64,000 nucleotides of DNA from contig NZ_CP133990.1 in assembly GCF_031582905.1 (NCBI RefSeq), forward strand, positions 992,001-1,056,000, read 5' to 3'. Position 1 is the first letter of the stretch; each line of letters starts with the position of its first letter. The notes below the pieces were generated by a model. The model did not search any database. It saw nothing but the letters and a program-made list of their open reading frames with translations, and was not told the DNA's origin. Both the position numbers and the translations under genes were made by a program. Below, in pieces: positions 30,202 through 38,410 of the stretch. This DNA comes from Pengzhenrongella sp031582905. Lineage in GTDB: Bacteria; Actinomycetota; Actinomycetes; Actinomycetales; Cellulomonadaceae.

Positions 30202-30261
30202 GGGCGTCCGCGTGCTGGGCGTCCGCGTGCCGGGCGCCCGCGTGCCGTGCGCCCGCCTGCC
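30202..30261. repeat. 15-base tandem repeat, four copies, between convergent genes
   Basis: Four head-to-tail units of about 15 bases (first two are GGGCGTCCGCGTGCT and GGGCGTCCGCGTGCC) at 30202, 30217, 30232 and 30247, with increasing divergence. They lie between the end of the LacI gene and the end of the MFS gene and are not part of a recognisable protein. Confidence 0.85.
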
Positions 30262-30269
30262 GCGTGGGC

Positions 30270-31520
30270 TCAGGCCAGTCCGGCCCGCCGACGCGTCGTG
30301 CGGTTGGCGTGCACGGACCACCGGGGCACCCACCGGACGAGCGCGCCGGTCGCCGCCGCACCCAGCGCGCCGGTCGCCCAGATGCCCACGGCGATCGACC
30401 CGAGCGCCGCCCCAGCGGACACCACGAGCGGTCCCAAGGCGGAGCCGGAGTCCTGCAGCACGCGCCACACCCCGAGGAACTGCGCGCGGCCGGCGGCGGG
30501 GGAGACGTCGGAGCCCAGGGTCATGAGGATCCCCGAGCTCATGCCGTTGCCCAGCCCCATGAGCGCGGCGGCCACGCACACGCCCGCGACCGTCTCGGTG
30601 AACGGCAGCAGCACCATCGACAGGCCCATGACCAGCATCGACGGCACCCCGATCCAGAGCCGTCCGTACAGGTCCATGATCTTGCCCGCCGGGTAGAACA
30701 GCAGCATGTCGACGCCGCCCGCGAGGCCGAAGATGAGCGACGTCGTCGACGCGTCCAGGCCCAGGTGCTCACCCCACAGCGGGATGACCGTCTGCCGGGC
30801 ACCGCGGACCGCGCCCACCAGCAGCACCGCGACGCCGAGCGACGTGAACACCCGTCGGTGCTCGCGCAGGACGCCGACGAGGGTCGGCCCGGCCGGGGCC
30901 GACCGGCGCGCCTCGCGACGGGCCGCCGTGCGGGATCGCAGCGTCTCGCCGGGCGGCCGGTCCCCGGGCGCGGTCTCCCGCACCCCGACGAGCACCGCGG
31001 TCGCGACGACGGCGGCCCCGACGCCGAGGAGGAACCCGTTGCGCACGTCGCCGCCGTGGATGACCAGCGCCCCGGCGAACGGTCCGAGGAACTGCCCGAT
31101 CCGGTGGACGCCCGCGAGGGTCGACAGCACGCGGGCCCGCCGGAGCGGGGGCGTGATCTCGGTGAGGTAGGAGTGCCGGGCCAGGTTGAACACCGCGGCG
31201 GCCGCGCCCGTCGCGGCGACGGCGATCCCGAGCGTCAGCAGGCCCGGGGCGAGGAACGCGCCGAGGAACGCCAGGGCGGCGACCGACCCGGCCATGATCT
31301 GCGCGGTCCGGTCGCCGACCTTGGCCGCGAGCGACCCGGCGGGGAGGTCCGCGAGGATCTGGCCGACCGGCAGGAGCGCCGCGACGACGCCGGCCGTCGC
31401 GAGGTCGGACCCGAGCCCGACGGCGGTCGGGACGATGATCGGCAGCATCGCGCCGGTACCGATGTCGAACACGAGAGACGGGACGAACGCACCGAGCACC
31501 ACCGTGCGCATCGGGAACAT
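30270..31520 (-). CDS. MFS transporter
   Basis: About 416 residues with 12 predicted hydrophobic helices and the MFS-type loop GDRTAQIMAG after helix 2. Helices include VVLGAFVPSLVFDIGTGAML at the start and TLGIAVAATGAAAAVFNLA. Similar to drug/efflux-type proton antiporters. I chose ATG 31520 (MFPMRTVVLG) because the upstream in-frame extension is Pro/Arg-rich; ATG 31583 is an alternative. Substrate unknown. Divergent from a second LacI gene, which may regulate it. Confidence 0.82.
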   Translation of the reverse strand: MFPMRTVVLGAFVPSLVFDIGTGAMLPIIVPTAVGLGSDLATAGVVAALLPVGQILADLPAGSLAAKVGDRTAQIMAGSVAALAFLGAFLAPGLLTLGIAVAATGAAAAVFNLARHSYLTEITPPLRRARVLSTLAGVHRIGQFLGPFAGALVIHGGDVRNGFLLGVGAAVVATAVLVGVRETAPGDRPPGETLRSRTAARREARRSAPAGPTLVGVLREHRRVFTSLGVAVLLVGAVRGARQTVIPLWGEHLGLDASTTSLIFGLAGGVDMLLFYPAGKIMDLYGRLWIGVPSMLVMGLSMVLLPFTETVAGVCVAAALMGLGNGMSSGILMTLGSDVSPAAGRAQFLGVWRVLQDSGSALGPLVVSAGAALGSIAVGIWATGALGAAATGALVRWVPRWSVHANRTTRRRAGLA

Positions 31521-31630
31521 CGGCGCGTCCGCCGGTCGGCGGGGGAGGGCGGGGCGGGGCGGGGGTCCACGGGTCCCAAGCATCCCCCACGCCGCGCCCG
31601 CAGCCGTCCGGTGCCCGCCCGTCGGTCCTT

Positions 31631-31690
31631 GTCGGGCACGGGTGCCGGTCGTCGTCGGGCACGCGTGCCGGTCGTCGTCGGGCACCTGCC
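31631..31690. repeat. 23-base direct repeats with internal palindrome
   Basis: Two full 23-base copies (31631-31653 and 31654-31676) and a partial third (31677-31690). Each contains a palindrome: GGCACGGGTGCC (31635-31646), the perfect GGCACGCGTGCC (31658-31669), and a shortened GGCACCTGCC. Spaced at 23 bases in the MFS / LacI divergent region, they are good candidate operator sites. Confidence 0.8.
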
Positions 31691-31808
31691 CCGCGCCGCC
31701 GCCCGAGATGTGAGGATTGGCCGCGAGCAGTGCTGCTCACCCGTCCGGCGCGTCCGCCCCCGCACCGGACCCCGTGCACGAGGGCGGACCAGGGGGAGAG
31801 GATCGGCG

Positions 31809-32908
31809 ATGGCGACGATCACGGACGTCGCGCGTGAGGCGCAGGTGTCCGAGGCGACCGTGTCGCGCGTGCTGAGCGGGAAGGGCTCGGTGAGCCCGAC
31901 CCTCGCCGCACGCGTCGTCGCAGCGGCGTCCGCTCTCGGCTACCGGCCGAGTGCCACCGCGCAGGGGCTGGTCCGTGGGCGCACCGGGACGGTCGGCGTC
32001 CTGGTCCCCGACCTCGCCAACCCGTACTTCCACACGCTGCTCGAGGGGATCCAGAGCGCGGCGGAGAAGGACGGCGTCTGGGTCGTCGTCGCGCACTCCC
32101 ACGAGGACCCCGAGCTCGAGCTGGAGCGGGCGCTCGAGCTCGGACGCCGCTCCGACGGGCTCATCGTGTGCTCGCCGCGCATGTCCGAGGACAGCATGCG
32201 CGACCTCGTGCGCTACCTCCCCAACGTCGTGTGCACGCACCGGTCGCCACGCGGCTTCGCCACCCCGGTCGTCCAGAGCGACGTCCGCCGCGGGTCGGCG
32301 GATCTCCTGGCGCTGCTGCGGGACACCGGCCACCGCAGGGCCGTCTACCTCGCAGGGCCCGCGCGCGCCTGGTCGAACGCCGAGCGGCTGCGGTCGCTCG
32401 CCGACGTCGACGGTCTCGACGTCACCGTGGTCGAGTGCGGCTCGACGATGGAGGACGGCTACGCGGTGATCGAGCCGGACGTGATCGACGGCGCCACCGC
32501 GGTGGTCGCGTTCAACGACCTCGTCGCGTTCGGCGTCCTCAACCGGCTCAGCGAGCTCGGCCTCTCGGTACCCGAGGACGTCGCGGTCACCGGCTTCGAC
32601 GACATCGCCTTCGCCCGGTTCTCGTCGCCGAGCCTGACGACGGTGCGCACGCCGACGCGCGAGATGGGGCGCGAGGCGTGGCACCTCATGTCGCTGCTGC
32701 TCGACGGCCGCCCGGTGGGGCGGCCCCGTGTGCTGCGGACCGAGCTCATCGTGCGGCAGTCGACGCTCGGGCGATCGACAGCCTCGGGGGCGAGGCGGTC
32801 GGGCGGACGGGCGAGGTCGGGCAGGTCGGGCAGGTCGGGAACGTCGCTCCGGTGGGTGTCGCGCCGGGGCTGGTCACCGGGTCGTCCGGGACTGTCGCCT
32901 CCGCCTGA
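31809..32908 (+). CDS. LacI-family transcriptional regulator (second; C terminus uncertain)
   Basis: About 366 residues. HTH ITDVAREAQVSEATVSRVLSG, PDLANPYFHTLLEGIQ, and VAVTGFDDIAFARFSSPSL are standard for LacI/GalR proteins. After RTELIVRQST, where the family normally ends, one missing G at 32770-32772 would lead into a tail LGAIDSLGGEAVG with high GC3 that stops at 32908. Without the shift the frame runs to 33128 through a Ser/Pro/Arg repeat with poor codon bias, which I consider less likely. Probable target: the MFS gene and itself through the palindromic repeats upstream. Confidence 0.85.
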
Positions 32909-32931
32909 CGGGGCCGCCGGGGCGCCGTCGT

Positions 32932-33035
32932 CGCCGACGTCGTCCCCGAAGGGCTCGCCGACGTCGTCCCCGAGCCGCTCGCCGACGTCGTCCCCGAGCC
33001 GCTCGCCGACGTCGTCCCCGAGCCCTTCCCCGACG
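32932..33035. repeat. 24-base minisatellite, four copies
   Basis: Units at 32932, 32956, 32980 and 33004 (two are identical) plus a partial fifth. The period is a multiple of three; in one plus-strand frame it spells the octapeptide LADVVPEP repeatedly with high GC3, and on the minus strand GERLGDDV. It lies between the second LacI gene and an aldo/keto reductase. No start codon or ribosome site supports a separate gene, and there are no spacers, so this is not a CRISPR. Confidence 0.9.
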
Positions 33036-33138
33036 ACGCCGCCCCGCCCGTGCCGGCGTGGTGCGCGGCGCCGTCCAGGATGCGGTCGCACGCTCGTGAG
33101 CGGTGGACACGCCCACCGGGCGGGGTGAGCCTGGCGGC

Positions 33139-34110
33139 ATGGACTACACCCACCTCGGCCGCTCCGGCCTGTCCGTGTCCCGCCTGTGCCTGGGGACGAT
33201 GAACTTCGGCCCCCAGACGCCGGAGGACGACTCCCACGCGATCATGGATGCCGCGCACGAGCACGGCATCAACTTCTTCGACACCGCCAACCGCTACGGC
33301 GGTGAGCTCGGCGCCGGTGCGACCGAGTCGATCCTCGGGCGCTGGTTCGCCACCGGCGGCGGGCGGCGCGAGCGGACGGTCCTCGCGACGAAGCTCTACG
33401 GGGCGATGTCGGACTGGCCCAACGACGGCAAGCTGTCGGCGCTGAACATCCGCCGCGCGCTCGACGCGAGCCTGCAGCGCCTGCAGACCGACTACGTCGA
33501 CCTCTACCAGTTCCACCACGTCGACCGGGAGACGCCCTGGGACGAGATCTGGCAGGCCATGGAGGTCGCCGTCGCGCAGGGCAAGGTGCTGTACGCGGGG
33601 AGCAGCAACTTCGCCGGGTGGCACATCGCCACCGCGCAGGAGCACGCCCGCAAGCGCAACTACACCGGTCTGGTGAGCGAGCAGTCCATCTACAACCTGC
33701 TCACGCGGGACATCGAGCTCGAGGTCATCCCCGCCGCGCAGGGCAACGGGATCGGCATCATCCCGTGGTCGCCGCTGCAGGGCGGGCTGCTGGGCGGCGT
33801 CGTCCGCAAGGAGCGCGAGGGCAAGCGTCGGCTCGAGGGCCGCGCGAAGGAGTCGCTCGAGTCGCACCGCGACGCGATCGAGGCGTACGAGGACTTCGCC
33901 GCCGAGCTCGGGCACGAGCCGGGCGACGTCGCCCTGGCCTGGCTGCTGCACCAGCCGGCCGTCACGGCGCCGATCATCGGTCCGCGCACGCGCGAGCAGC
34001 TCGACGCCGGCGTCCGCGCGCTGGACGTGACGCTCGACGACGCCGCCCTGACGCGGCTCGACGAGATCTTCCCGGGCCGCAGGACGGCGCCGGAGGACTA
34101 CGCCTGGTAG
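33139..34110 (+). CDS. Aldo/keto reductase
   Basis: A 323-residue TIM-barrel NADPH-dependent oxidoreductase. LGRSGLSVSRLCLGTMNFG, the catalytic Asp/Tyr in FFDTANRYGG, the lysine in VLATKLYG, and the histidine in YQFHHVDRETP form the AKR tetrad; cofactor segment IIGPRTREQLDAG near the C terminus. YajO/IolS-type subgroup. Substrate unknown. No strong ribosome site; an upstream in-frame start at 33103 exists but adds unconserved residues. Confidence 0.88.
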   Translation: MDYTHLGRSGLSVSRLCLGTMNFGPQTPEDDSHAIMDAAHEHGINFFDTANRYGGELGAGATESILGRWFATGGGRRERTVLATKLYGAMSDWPNDGKLSALNIRRALDASLQRLQTDYVDLYQFHHVDRETPWDEIWQAMEVAVAQGKVLYAGSSNFAGWHIATAQEHARKRNYTGLVSEQSIYNLLTRDIELEVIPAAQGNGIGIIPWSPLQGGLLGGVVRKEREGKRRLEGRAKESLESHRDAIEAYEDFAAELGHEPGDVALAWLLHQPAVTAPIIGPRTREQLDAGVRALDVTLDDAALTRLDEIFPGRRTAPEDYAW

Positions 34111-34150
34111 TCCGCGCGCCGGTCGTCGCGAGCAGGTGCCCCGGGGCGGG

Positions 34151-34180
34151 GAGGACCTTCGTCCCGGGGACCTTCGGCTC
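34151..34180 (+). promoter_or_regulatory. Tandem DosR-like boxes upstream of DoxX-like gene
   Basis: Two adjacent sites, GAGGACCTTCGTCCCG (34151-34166) and CGGGGACCTTCGGCTC (34165-34180), resemble the DosR/DevR-type consensus GGGAC-TTN-GGCCC used by actinobacteria for hypoxia and redox genes. A matching site lies before 42679. About 105 bases separate the second box from the ATG at 34286. Confidence 0.55.
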
Positions 34181-34285
34181 AGGTGTCGCCCCGGTGCGGG
34201 CGGGAGAGTGGTCTCAGAGCCCGGAGGCCGGGTTCGGCGGGATGACAACGCGAAGCGCATCCCGGCACACCTGGGAGGTTGGATC

Positions 34286-34858
34286 ATGTCGAACACCGTC
34301 AAGCCCGCGCCCACCGCCGGCACCCCGACCGCCGCCGCTGCTGTCGGCGCCACGGTCTACCAGGAGCAGATCGTCACCCGTGCCAGCGCACGCAAGGTGC
34401 TCGCGGTCGCTCGCATCACGATCGGCTTCACGTTCTTCTGGGCTTTCGTCGACAAGACGTTCGGGCTCGGGTTCGCCACCCCGGCCGAGCGGGCCTGGGT
34501 CAACGGCGGCACACCCGCGCAGGGCTTCATCGGCGGGATCGAGGGCCCGTTCGCCGGGTTCTTCCAGATGTTCGCCAACCCGTTCGGGGACGTCCTGTTC
34601 ATGGTCGGCCTGCTCGGCATCGGGGTCGCGCTGATCGCCGGCGCGGGCCTGAAGATCGCCGCGGTCACCGGCACGCTGCTCATGGCGTTCATGTACCTGG
34701 CGGAGATCCCCTGGATCCTCGGCGGCAACAACCCGGTCGTCGACTCGCACTGGCACGAGGCGCTGCTGCTCATCATCGCCGCCGTCACGCTCTCCGGTGA
34801 CACCTGGGGGGTCGGCAAGATCTGGGCTCGCATCGTCGGCAACAGCTGGCTCCGCTGA
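34286..34858 (+). CDS. DoxX-like integral membrane protein
   Basis: A 190-residue protein with four hydrophobic helices (ITIGFTFFWAFVDKTFGLGF, DVLFMVGLLGIGVALIAGAG, AVTGTLLMAFMYLAEIPWIL and EALLLIIAAVTLSG). This is the DoxX/TQO-small-subunit-like family, linked to membrane redox processes such as thiosulfate:quinone oxidation or thiol stress; real activity unknown. Excellent ribosome site GGGAGG 8 bases before ATG. It sits alone with a strong terminator downstream and DosR-like boxes upstream, suggesting control by oxygen or redox state (inference). Confidence 0.8.
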   Translation: MSNTVKPAPTAGTPTAAAAVGATVYQEQIVTRASARKVLAVARITIGFTFFWAFVDKTFGLGFATPAERAWVNGGTPAQGFIGGIEGPFAGFFQMFANPFGDVLFMVGLLGIGVALIAGAGLKIAAVTGTLLMAFMYLAEIPWILGGNNPVVDSHWHEALLLIIAAVTLSGDTWGVGKIWARIVGNSWLR

Positions 34859-35159
34859 GACGCCGCGGTGGCTCGCGCACCACGACGCAGCTCCCACGAC
34901 GCGGCTCCACAGCACGACGGCACCACAGCACGACGGCACCACAGCAGAACAGACGGAGGGCAGGCCCCGGGGCAGGGGTCCTGCCCTCCGTCGCGTCCGG
35001 GGTGGCTCTCGCCCGTCGCGTCCGGGGTGGCTCTCGCTGCGGCGGTGCGGTGCGGGGTCCGGGGATGCCCTGACCGGCAGCGCGGGAGTGCCCGATCGGA
35101 CCGAGACTGGTCGTGCGCCGGCGCGTCCGCCGGGGCGTGGACGAGCCCGGAGGTCTGTC
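34859..35159. other. Intergenic region with terminator and short repeats
   Basis: 301 bases without a supported gene. It holds two copies of a 16-base repeat (34908-34939, ending CAGCACGACGGCA), a strong hairpin (34952-34992), and two exact copies of a 25-base unit (34988-35012 and 35013-35037) that begin inside the right arm of the hairpin. The last 100 bases should carry the promoter of the next gene; no clear -10/-35 is visible. Confidence 0.7.
34952..34992 (+). terminator. Terminator of DoxX-like gene
   Basis: Perfect 13-base stem GACGGAGGGCAGG / CCTGCCCTCCGTC with a 15-base G/C-rich loop, 93 bases after the stop codon. Confidence 0.85.
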
Positions 35160-35546
35160 ATGAGTGAGTTCCAGGTCGTGGTGGTCGGGCCGCGAGGCAC
35201 TGCGGACAACGAGGCGCCCCACGGGGACGACCTCGGCGCGGCCGCAGGCGCCGGAGGCGCGGCGGGCGGCGCGCCGGCGCGGCCGGACCTGCGTGCTCAC
35301 AGCGTCGCCGGCGACCGGGTGGTTGCCGGGATCGAGGAGCTGCAGGACGTGTGGGACACGGTGATCGGCAAGCTCACCGGACTCGCGGCGCAGTCCCGCG
35401 CGGCAGCCGAGGACTCACCGTTCGAGCTCTCGACCATCGAGTTCAACCTCGGGATCGAAGCGGGGCTGTCGATCGGCTTCGTGACGCGGGGCGAGGCCTC
35501 GGTGATGGTCGCCTTCACGCGCAAGCCCGAGCCCGGCGCGTCCTGA
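35160..35546 (+). CDS. Small protein resembling Pepco / trypsin-co-occurring domain proteins
   Basis: A 128-residue soluble protein. After a Gly/Ala-rich, probably flexible N-terminal 45 residues, there is a helix (VAGIEELQDVWDTVIGKL) and a beta-rich end (FELSTIEFNLGIEAGLSIGF, ASVMVAFTRKP). This layout resembles the small Pepco/CU044_2847 domains that partner with peptidases or effector modules in bacterial conflict systems; the resemblance is by eye only and weak. No peptidase gene is adjacent. ATG overlaps a GAGGTCTGTC upstream sequence with GGAGG 8 bases away. Confidence 0.55.
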   Translation: MSEFQVVVVGPRGTADNEAPHGDDLGAAAGAGGAAGGAPARPDLRAHSVAGDRVVAGIEELQDVWDTVIGKLTGLAAQSRAAAEDSPFELSTIEFNLGIEAGLSIGFVTRGEASVMVAFTRKPEPGAS

Positions 35547-35560
35547 GCGAGCGCATCCTG

Positions 35561-35579
35561 CGGACGGGTTGACCGTCCG
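35561..35579 (+). terminator. Hairpin after small Pepco-like gene
   Basis: CGGACGG / CCGTCCG stem with 5-base loop, extended by GCATCC / GGATGC flanks, 15 bases after the stop and between converging genes. Confidence 0.65.
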
Positions 35580-35691
35580 GCCGAGCGGATGCTCCGGCCG
35601 ACCTCTGCGTCTGACCGTGCTGTGGCGTGCCGCCCCGCCCCGCACCGCGCCTCGGCCGTCGGAGCGCGCTGCTCGTCCCCGTGCCGACCGG

Positions 35692-37145
35692 TCATTCCGT
35701 CGCTGATCCGCCGTGTCGCCATCGCGCGGCGAGGGGCCGGTCCCGGTCGGGGTCGATGGTTTTCCCGTGGTGGTCGGTGAATTCCCATCGACCGCGGTGG
35801 CGGCGGATCGCGATGTCGCGGTCGTGGGTGATCCGGTGGTGGAATGCGCACAGCAGGATGCCGTTGTCCACGCTCGTCTCTCCGCCGTCGCGTGCCCATT
35901 GTTCGACGTGGTGCGCTTGGCAGATGATCGGTGGTGCGGTACAGGTCGGGTATCGGCAGTGTTTGTCGCGGGCGATGATCGCCGCCCGCCGCGCCCGGGT
36001 GAACGTCCGTTCCGTGCGACCGACGTCAAGCACTTCCGAGTCAGGGCCGAACAGGATCCGGTTGAGGCCGCCGTCGCACGCGATCCGGTCGAGGACCTTG
36101 CGCGGGACGGGGGTGCGGTCCTCGTACTGCGGTCCACCGGCGACCGTCTGACCGGTCAGCATCGCCTTCGTGAGCACCGGCGCGGTACGGGTCGGGCCCT
36201 CGTCGCTTGAGCCGTTCCCGCCGTCGGCGTCGTCGAGGAGGCGGCCCTGCCGGGGCCGGGTGTCTGCGGCGGTGACCAGGGCGGTCAGGGTCGGGTAGTC
36301 GACCAGCACGGTCACCACCGGGCGCACCGCCCGCCCGGTCCCGGCGAGCCCGTTGTCCAGCACGATCTGGGCCACGTCGCCCAGGGCGTGAGCGCGCCGC
36401 TGGGACGAGGTGCGGTCGTCATCCGCCGCCGGCACCGGCGTCACTGCGGCGAGGGCGGCCTTGAGCGCCTGCCCGTGCTCCGCGGTGAGCTGCCCCTCGA
36501 CCCGGTACCCGTCACCGAGGCGGGCGATGTCCAGGCGTTCGCGGTCGCACGAGTCCACGTACCCGCGGTCGTCGGCGTCGGGGTCGGCGTAGGCGGCCCA
36601 GTGGGGACGAACACCCGGGTCTCGTCGACCGACAGCTGCCGCGCCTGCTCCACCACGAGGGTCTCGTTGCACTCGTGCTCCGGGTCGGCGAGCAGCTCGC
36701 GACGCTGGTCACTGGTCGGCGCGAGGGTGGCGATGACCTGCGCCTGCTCCACCGTCACCTCACCCGCCACGGCAGCGGCAGCGGTGGCGGGCAGGTGGTC
36801 GCGCAGCGTCCGCCCCAGCCGCACCTGCGCCCGCGCCACACCCACGGACAGCCGGTGGTCGTGGGACAGCCACACCGGGAACGACCGCGCACCACTCAGC
36901 GCCCACACGCCGTCGTCGTCGATCACCGGCAGCAACCGAACCTTCGCCACACCCGCCCGGCTGGTCACCTCCGCCAATCGGCGCGCGACCACCGCCGCTT
37001 CGCGGCCCTCGAGCACCGACAGATCGAGCCCAGCGAGGAATGACACGGCAGAATCCATCGCAGACAGGGCGGCAGCGACCTCTGGGGAGAGCGGCACGGC
37101 GTCGTCTCCCGTACCGTCCGATGGGGGCGGAACGCGTTCAGCCAT
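35692..37145 (-). CDS. DUF222 / 13E12-repeat HNH endonuclease (frameshifted)
   Basis: About 484 residues after repair. The N-terminal DUF222 region (LAEVTSRAGVAKVRLLPV, SVGVARAQVRLGR) is followed by a C-terminal HNH nuclease domain: RDKHCRYPTC zinc-ribbon-like start, AHHVEQWARDGGETSVDNGILLC and FHHRITHD. One base is missing (G4 at 36603-36606); repair gives FVPHWAAYADPDADDRG. These proteins are numerous in Micrococcales and mycobacteria, often as multi-copy families tied to mobile DNA; biological role not established. Slightly lower GC than neighbours at its 5' side. Confidence 0.88.
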
Positions 37146-37707
37146 GTCCGCCGCCCTCCCTTCTGGTCACCGCATCGGCCTATGTCGACACCGCAATTCT
37201 ACGGCGAGCCACTGACATCCCGTGGCCCCCGCAGAGCGGCTGTGGAATACCGCGACAGCGGCGCGGTCGGGGTCGCGTCGGTGTATACACGGCGATTTTC
37301 GACGTGCACGCAGTGCGTCGTGCGGAGCCGGCGGGCATGACGCCGTCGAGATGGTGAACAATCTCGAGTGACTCGACCCGAGATCGCTTGCCGCGCAATT
37401 CGACGAGCGATCCCGAGGAGCAGCATCCACTTCAGGAGCGCCCGACCGCCGGCCAAGGTGCCACACCCGCACGAGTCGACTCCCGACTCGATCGCGGGAG
37501 GGGCGGAGCGCTCGGCGGGTGCGTCGCCGTGGGTGTCACCGTCGCGTCCGGAACGGTGCGCTCGTGGGGCCAGCTGGTCGGGTCCACGCGCCGATCGGAA
37601 CCGCCATGACCGCCCGGTACACCCGTCCCGCGTCCTGCGTCCCGCGTCCCGCGCCCTGCGCCCCGGCTGCTCTTCCGCGACCGTGGCGCGCCGCGTCCGA
37701 GCGGCCG
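37146..37707. other. 562-base gene-poor region
   Basis: No supported gene. Base composition between 37170 and 37420 is clearly more AT-rich than the rest of the window. It contains the perfect palindrome GTGTATACAC (37281-37290), an inverted repeat GATCGCT / AGCGATC (37382-37388 and 37406-37412), and a heptamer array (about GTCCCGC) at 37625-37666. It must carry the promoter of the DUF222 gene. Could be the scar of a lost or transferred element. Confidence 0.6.
37625..37666. repeat. Heptamer tandem array
   Basis: Six head-to-tail 7-base units close to GTCCCGC (variants GTCCTGC, GCCCTGC, GCCCCGG) just beyond the end of the leftward SRPBCC gene. Confidence 0.7.
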
Positions 37708-38232
37708 CTACGGGGCGCCGGACCCGACCGCGCCCTCCGTCGGTCCTCCGTAGCGGGTCATGAGCACGGGGTAGTAGGCGTCCCAGTCGTCCGTCACCGG
37801 TCGGCCGGTGACGACGGCGTCGAGCCGGTCGAGGTAGTAGTGCCAGCCGACGCCCGTGCTCACGACGTCGTCGGAGTCGGAGAGGCGGTGGACGAAGCGC
37901 AGCGTCGTGCCGCCGTCCGCGACCTCGGTCAGCGTGACCTCGAGCGGCCAGCGCGCGTCTGCGGCCCCGGTCGTCACGGCGAGCCGGTGCGGGGGCTCGC
38001 AGGCGTCGATCGTCACGGTCTCGGGCGGGGCGTCGCCCTCACCGGTCAGCGTCAGGACGACGGTGCCCGACGCCGGGTCCCCGGTCCACCGGCCGAACCA
38101 GAGCGCCAGTCGGTCGGGGTCGGTCAACGCGGACCACACCTCACCGACCGGCACCTCCCAGTCACGGTCGAAGACGAGACGGACGCCGGTGTCGTGACGT
38201 TCCACCCGGCCGGCGTCGTCGCTGGGTCCCAT
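37708..38232 (-). CDS. SRPBCC / AHSA1-family protein
   Basis: A 174-residue START-like protein of the Aha1/CalC type. FDRDWEVPVGEVWSALTDPDRLALWFG is the family N terminus and ends in the WF(G) motif; C-terminal GWHYYLDRLDAVVTGR forms the long helix. These proteins bind hydrophobic ligands or act as stress or co-chaperone factors; ligand unknown. ATG start at 38232; longer upstream frame is not conserved. Confidence 0.82.
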   Translation of the reverse strand: MGPSDDAGRVERHDTGVRLVFDRDWEVPVGEVWSALTDPDRLALWFGRWTGDPASGTVVLTLTGEGDAPPETVTIDACEPPHRLAVTTGAADARWPLEVTLTEVADGGTTLRFVHRLSDSDDVVSTGVGWHYYLDRLDAVVTGRPVTDDWDAYYPVLMTRYGGPTEGAVGSGAP

Positions 38233-38410
38233 GCCCGCATGGTCCCGCTGTGCGTGGCGTCGGGCAACGACCGCTGCCTCCGGCAACGAGGCGACGACCG
38301 GCTCCCCGGCGGCAACAGCCTCCACGCACACCCGCGGACCGGTGACCACCTTCACACCCCCGGACGGCCCACACCGGACGCCCATCACCCGCGCCGGTGT
38401 TGTACCCGAC

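Noticed and set aside
32932..33035. CRISPR array
   Set aside because: The 24-base units are directly adjacent with no spacers, and there are no cas genes.
32909..33128. Extension of the second LacI protein to 33128 through a Ser/Pro/Arg repeat
   Set aside because: Codon positions lack the GC3 bias of the gene, and the family normally ends near 32770; a one-base error with a stop at 32908 fits better.
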